A stretch of DNA of 64,000 bases from the NCBI GenBank assembly GCA_902774025.1, contig CACYGY010000002.1, positions 1-64,000 on the forward strand, read 5' to 3'. Below are positions 60,598 to 64,000 of this stretch, piece after piece. How positions within the stretch are numbered: position 1 is the first letter of the stretch; the number at the start of each line of letters is the position of its first letter. The notes under the pieces were generated by a model. It was not told the DNA's origin. It made no database searches and saw nothing but the letters and a program-made list of their open reading frames with translations. Both the position numbers and the translations under genes were made by a program. The stretch is from an uncultured Eubacteriales bacterium (GTDB lineage: Bacteria > Bacillota > Clostridia > Christensenellales > Aristaeellaceae).

Positions 60598-61538
60598 AAC
60601 AGGCCCCCCTCTCCCATACGGCGCGTAATCACGTTGGCGCCAATCACGAAGCACATGTTCACTACGGAGCCGAAGATATCCACCGCCGTCGCGAAGGGAT
60701 ACTGGCGGTTCAGAATACCACGGTCATACACAAAGGTGGAAATCACGTCCGCGGAGTCGGTGACCATCTTGTTCATCATGACATAGGGCCGCTCGAAACC
60801 GATCCCCACCATCTGGCCCAGCCGGAGAATCAGCATGATGACGATGGTCGGCATGATGCAGGGAAGCGTCACGTACCAGATGCGGCGGAGCCGTCCGCAG
60901 CCGTCCACCTCAGCGGCTTCATACAGTTCTGTATTGACACCGGATATGGCAGCCAGGTAGATGATCGTTCCCCAGCCGGCGCTTTGCCAGACACCTGTGG
61001 CAACGTACATGGCAACCCAGTTGCCTTCGTCCATGAGGAAGTTGATGGATGACCCACCCATTTGTGTGATCATGGTGTTGATGGGACCGCTGGTGCCGAA
61101 GATCTTGGAAACCAGGGACCCGATGATGACCCAGGAGAGGAAGTGGGGCAGATACATCAGCGTCTGATACAGTTTCTTCACCTTCATGGAGCGCATCTCG
61201 TACACCATGATGGCCAGAATAATAGGCATCGGGAATCCGAAAAGCAGGTCCAGGAGGTTCAGCTTAACGGTGTTTTTCACCGCGTTCCAGAACTTCGGGC
61301 TCTCAAACACCTCGGAAAAGTATTTGAATAACGGGGATGCCCAGGGGCTTCCGCTGATTCCCTTGAAAACGCTGAATTCCTTGAACGCAACCTGCAGTCC
61401 GGAAAGAGGCGCATAACGGAACAGGAAGTACTGCGTCAGCGGTATGATCAGCATCAGATAGAGCCATTTGTAAGTCTTGATGGCCTTGAAAAAGCTCATC
61501 CGTTTGTACCTGATCTGTCTCGGTGCGTCTTTTTGCAT
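60594..61538 (-). CDS. Carbohydrate ABC permease (LplB/YtcP-partner-like)
   Basis: The start is ATG 61538 after GGAGGG. The 314-residue protein is a six-helix permease of the LplB type: YKWLYLMLIIPLTQYFLFRYAPLSG at the first helix, and the EAA loop ELYEAAEVDGCGRLRRIWYVTLP at about 215-237. It ends GEGGLF and overlaps the next permease gene by 4 nt, giving a fixed heterodimer. It is the first gene of the operon and diverges from the AraC regulator. Confidence 0.9.
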   Translation of the reverse strand: MQKDAPRQIRYKRMSFFKAIKTYKWLYLMLIIPLTQYFLFRYAPLSGLQVAFKEFSVFKGISGSPWASPLFKYFSEVFESPKFWNAVKNTVKLNLLDLLFGFPMPIILAIMVYEMRSMKVKKLYQTLMYLPHFLSWVIIGSLVSKIFGTSGPINTMITQMGGSSINFLMDEGNWVAMYVATGVWQSAGWGTIIYLAAISGVNTELYEAAEVDGCGRLRRIWYVTLPCIMPTIVIMLILRLGQMVGIGFERPYVMMNKMVTDSADVISTFVYDRGILNRQYPFATAVDIFGSVVNMCFVIGANVITRRMGEGGLF

Positions 61539-61710
61539 GCTTTTCCCTCCAACTCGTCCACTCCGTGCTGAAAAAGAATAAAAGGACCAGCACCCTCTGT
61601 CCATGCAGGAGACAGGACCTTTTCTTCTGATTCGCGGCAGGCAGGCCGGGTTCCTTTGTAATCTGGTCTAGTACTTCTCAGATTTTACAGGAGAATCCGG
61701 AACAAGGCAA

Positions 61711-61745
61711 TTGACGAAATTGCTTGAATTATTGCGAAAGTTGCT
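61711..61745. promoter_or_regulatory. Candidate AraC operator: two direct repeats about 20 nt apart
   Basis: CGAAATTGCT (61715-61724) and CGAAAGTTGCT (61735-61745) recur two helical turns apart in the divergent region between the permease operon and the AraC gene. Half-site direct repeats with this spacing are typical of AraC-family binding sites. Confidence 0.5.
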
Positions 61746-61813
61746 GTAAGCTCACAGCATAATCCGGAATGATTCATTCCCACTGCGAAATACTCTGCGG
61801 GGGAGGCGTGCGA

Positions 61814-62695
61814 ATGGACAAGCGCCACTGGACAGAAGCGAATGACCTCCAGGCGGGTGTCGATTTTGACTTCAGACATAACCTGGATACAGACTGGGAG
61901 ACCGCTCCTTTTCATATGCATCACTTCTATGAGTTTTATCTTTTTCTCCGGGGAAAGGTTCAGATGCTTATAGAGGACGAAGCCTTTGACGCGCATCCCA
62001 TGGACCTGTTCATTTTCCCGCCGGGTGTTTTGCACAGGGCCCTGATTCTTGAACCATCCCCGGCATATGAAAGAGCCTATTTTTATGTCACCAGAAAAGC
62101 CCTTTCCGAGATGTATGATGAGCATTTTCCCATGCTGCGCATCCTGGATGGTGCAATGGTACGGGGAGATTATTCCTATCACGCAGATGATGAAAGTGCA
62201 GCTCAGTTCCTGCGGCTGGTGGACGAATGCCTCAGGGAGGAGGGAAACCAGGATCCCTCCTCCCGCGCCATGAACCGATGCCGCGTCAACATGCTTTCAC
62301 TGATTGCCTGCCGGATCGTGCAGCACAAGGATGTGCTGATTCCCCGTCCGCCGGACCGGATCAGTGACGTGATCCGGTATATCAATGACCATATTCTGGA
62401 ACCGCTGTCCCTGGATGTTCTTTCAGACCGCTTTTTCATCAGCAAGTATACGCTTCTCCACGATTTCAAGAGCTATGCCAATATTTCCGTGCATCAGTAC
62501 ATTCTGTACAAGCGCATTCAGCTTGCCCAGCAGCTGATGCAGAGCGGGGTTTCTCCGGGAGACGCGGCAAAACAGAGCGGGTTCAACGACTATGCCGGCT
62601 TCTACAGGGCTTTTGTCCGGCAGAATATCATCACGCCTCAGGCTTATTACACCGGCGTCCAGCATACCGGGAATGCGGTCAGAGGGCAATCCTGA
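61814..62695 (+). CDS. AraC-family transcriptional regulator
   Basis: The start is ATG 61814 behind GGGAGG. The protein has 293 residues. An N-terminal cupin-type sensor (HMHHFYEFYLFLRGKVQMLIED, then PMDLFIFPPGVLHR) is followed by two C-terminal helix-turn-helix units from about residue 190 (LSLDVLSDRFFISKYTLLHDFKS, then SPGDAAKQSGFNDYAGFYRAF). It probably activates the divergent sugar-transport operon when its sugar is present, through the repeats at 61711-61745. Confidence 0.88.
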   Translation: MDKRHWTEANDLQAGVDFDFRHNLDTDWETAPFHMHHFYEFYLFLRGKVQMLIEDEAFDAHPMDLFIFPPGVLHRALILEPSPAYERAYFYVTRKALSEMYDEHFPMLRILDGAMVRGDYSYHADDESAAQFLRLVDECLREEGNQDPSSRAMNRCRVNMLSLIACRIVQHKDVLIPRPPDRISDVIRYINDHILEPLSLDVLSDRFFISKYTLLHDFKSYANISVHQYILYKRIQLAQQLMQSGVSPGDAAKQSGFNDYAGFYRAFVRQNIITPQAYYTGVQHTGNAVRGQS

Positions 62696-62808
62696 AGGCC
62701 CCGGACAGAAAAGAACGGTTGACAGGGATATCCTGAGGGTATAGCATGCATCCGGCTGTCCTGCGGATGGCTCAATGGCAGGTAACGCAACGGTGAAAGG
62801 AGAATTCC

Positions 62809-63174
62809 ATGAAAATCACGTCATTCTATCCAATCATCGTCTCATCCGGGACGGATGAGATTGTCAGACTCTTTGAGGATCTGGGCTTCGAAAAGCGTCA
62901 TCACAACCAGGAGGTTGCGGACAGACCGTCATACCAGATGAAGGATGCCGGCGGATTTCGAGTGGATGCTGTTCAGAATGATGGTTTGTCCCATGATCAG
63001 GTGATCATCCGCATGAATGTGGACAATTTTGAAGAGGCCCACGCGGTCCTGCAGGCCCACGGTTTTAAGGATGGTCCGAGAATCCTGGATGTCCGGTCCT
63101 CCAAAGCCATGGGCATGGTGTCTCCCACGGGATTTATTATCGGTCTTGTGGAACATAAGAAAGTTCACGACTGA
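62809..63174 (+). CDS. VOC-family (glyoxalase/bleomycin-resistance fold) protein
   Basis: The 121-residue protein has a single VOC domain: the opening strand TSFYPIIVSSGTDEIVRLFEDLGFEKRHH, the second module RMNVDNFEEAHAVLQAHGFKDG and the closing strand SPTGFIIGLVEH. The last Glu-His region could hold a metal ligand, but the first module's usual His/Glu is not obvious, so activity is unclear. AAAGGAG precedes the ATG. It lies downstream of the AraC gene with a 113-nt gap. Confidence 0.75.
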   Translation: MKITSFYPIIVSSGTDEIVRLFEDLGFEKRHHNQEVADRPSYQMKDAGGFRVDAVQNDGLSHDQVIIRMNVDNFEEAHAVLQAHGFKDGPRILDVRSSKAMGMVSPTGFIIGLVEHKKVHD

Positions 63175-63221
63175 AAAGTCTCCGGAACCCGGACAGGACG
63201 TTCAGGCACAGGCAGAGGAGG

Positions 63222-63252
63222 GAGGCACGGGATCGTATCCCGGGCCTCTTTT
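63222..63252 (+). terminator. Terminator of the VOC gene
   Basis: Arms GAGG...CGGGAT and ATCCCG...CCTC pair around a 3-nt loop, followed by TTTT. Confidence 0.75.
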
Positions 63253-63308
63253 CAGTTTTTATGCATGCGGGACATGACGGGAAGAAGCCATCCCGGAAAA
63301 GCGTATGG

Positions 63309-63342
63309 AAAGGCCCCGGTACCTTCGGAATACCGGGGCCTT
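63309..63342 (-). terminator. Terminator of the AEC transporter gene
   Basis: A perfect 12-bp stem (AAGGCCCCGGTA with its complement), loop about 9 nt, with a short T run on the minus strand. It lies just past the stop at 63365. Confidence 0.8.
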
Positions 63343-63364
63343 GCTTGGGTGTGTGGGGGAGAAG

Positions 63365-64000
63365 CTACAGCAGCAGTCCCGCCAGGTAGGTGATCAGAGG
63401 AAGGGTGGCGATGGAGAGGAGGGTGGAGAAGATGACCGTCTCCACGGCATAGGTGTAGTTCTGATGGTGGATCTGGGCATAGACGGCAATATTGGCGCCT
63501 ACAGGGCAGGCTGCCTCCAGCAGAACAGCCAGACGCATATCCCGCATGGAAGCGGGGAAGATCAGGAGGAGGGCCAGGGAGAGAAGGGGGATGACCAGAA
63601 GCCGCATCAGGAGGATGAGATACAGTTTTTTCTGCATCAGCATATGCCGGATGGGTGTCTGAGCCAGGTAGACTCCGATGCAGATCATGGCCATGGGTGT
63701 GTTGACAGCGGCGATGCTGCTGAGGCATGAATTGACGATTTCCGGAAGCTGCAATCCGGTGAAGTACAGAATCAGGCCCACAACAATGGCCACAACGAAG
63801 GGAGCCTTCATGAGCCGGTTCAGGGAGAATCCCTTTCTGGGGGATTCTCCGGTCATGGTGGAAATGCCCCAGGTCCACTGTCCCAGGTTCAGAAAGGCGA
63901 TGAAAAAGGCGGCGTAGAACACGGCTTCCTGTCCCAGAACCGCGGTGATCAGGGGAATGCCAAAGAAACCGGGATTGGAGAAGGCACTGGCAAAGGCGGC
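63365..64000 (-). CDS. AEC-family (auxin efflux carrier-like) transporter, partial at right edge
   Basis: The frame is open to the window edge, giving the C-terminal 211 residues. The conserved segment AFSNPGFFGIPLITAVLG is at the cut end. The inverted second half of helices includes APFVVAIVVGLILYF, then the N-T-P-M motif (AAVNTPMAMICIGVYLA), which is diagnostic of AEC carriers, and EAACPVGANIAVYA. It transports organic acids or similar solutes across the membrane; the substrate is unknown. The N-terminus lies outside the window. Confidence 0.88.
   Translation of the reverse strand, partial: AAFASAFSNPGFFGIPLITAVLGQEAVFYAAFFIAFLNLGQWTWGISTMTGESPRKGFSLNRLMKAPFVVAIVVGLILYFTGLQLPEIVNSCLSSIAAVNTPMAMICIGVYLAQTPIRHMLMQKKLYLILLMRLLVIPLLSLALLLIFPASMRDMRLAVLLEAACPVGANIAVYAQIHHQNYTYAVETVIFSTLLSIATLPLITYLAGLLL

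Noticed and set aside
61539-61813. Riboswitch or tRNA in the divergent region before the sugar operon
   Set aside because: Only an imperfect hairpin near 61577-61621 and the direct repeats are visible. No conserved riboswitch core or cloverleaf could be drawn.

Overview
This is a 64 kb chromosomal window from a GC-rich bacterium. Nearly every gene has an AGGAGG-type ribosome binding site. The gene families seen (NHLM-type exporters, a SpoIIE-type phosphatase, a KtrAB-like potassium pair, a rumen-type cinnamoyl/feruloyl esterase, Lpl-like carbohydrate ABC permeases, M4 protease) point to an anaerobic gut or rumen member of the Clostridia, possibly a Christensenellales/Aristaeellaceae-like lineage. 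That placement is inference from gene content only. I saw no rRNA, tRNA, CRISPR array, insertion sequence or phage gene.

Left part (1-18 kb). A membrane sensor with two solute-binding domains is cut by the left edge. It is followed by a two-flavoprotein/TetR operon, an alpha/beta hydrolase, a GNAT acetyltransferase, and a regulator that fuses an XRE helix-turn-helix to a complete superoxide-reductase-like iron site. Next come an Est1E-like esterase plus YtcJ-like amidohydrolase operon, a glycerol-1-phosphate dehydrogenase plus amidohydrolase operon on the minus strand, about 1 kb without a convincing gene, the KtrA/KtrB-like potassium pair, two small regulatory or hypothetical genes, a WYL regulator with an Smr protein, and a soluble two-lobed binding protein.

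Centre (18-47 kb). After a GH38 alpha-mannosidase comes the most interesting region. A membrane-bound SpoIIE/PP2C phosphatase overlaps a secreted M4 protease (minus strand). Diverging from them is an operon of secreted NagZ-type GH3, mini-HlyD, NHLM peptidase-ABC, NHLM ABC and a STAS anti-anti-sigma-like protein. Then come a nucleotidyltransferase, a minus-strand pair of an extended AmiE-like serine hydrolase and a GH3 paralogue that has lost both catalytic residues, and an RsbW-fold-like protein. I propose that the phosphatase, STAS and RsbW-like proteins form a partner-switching circuit controlling an NHLM export system and an exolytic cell-wall set (NagZ, AmiE, and NamZ at 46 kb). No NHLM-type precursor peptide is visible, so the exported substrate is unknown. 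The rest of the segment holds a Tet(M)-like GTPase, a secreted RCC1 propeller, a diguanylate cyclase, an FAD oxidoreductase, an SGNH hydrolase and NamZ.

Right part (47-64 kb). A near-consensus promoter drives one 7.8 kb gene for a secreted 2,599-residue protein built almost wholly from about 31-residue units. These are organised into 14 blocks of about 126 residues and, near the 3' end, a 1,140-nt super-repeat. A carbohydrate module follows: two Gfo/Idh/MocA oxidoreductases, a non-lipidated sugar-binding protein and two Lpl-like permeases on the minus strand, with a divergent AraC regulator and candidate operator repeats. A VOC protein and a partial AEC transporter close the window.
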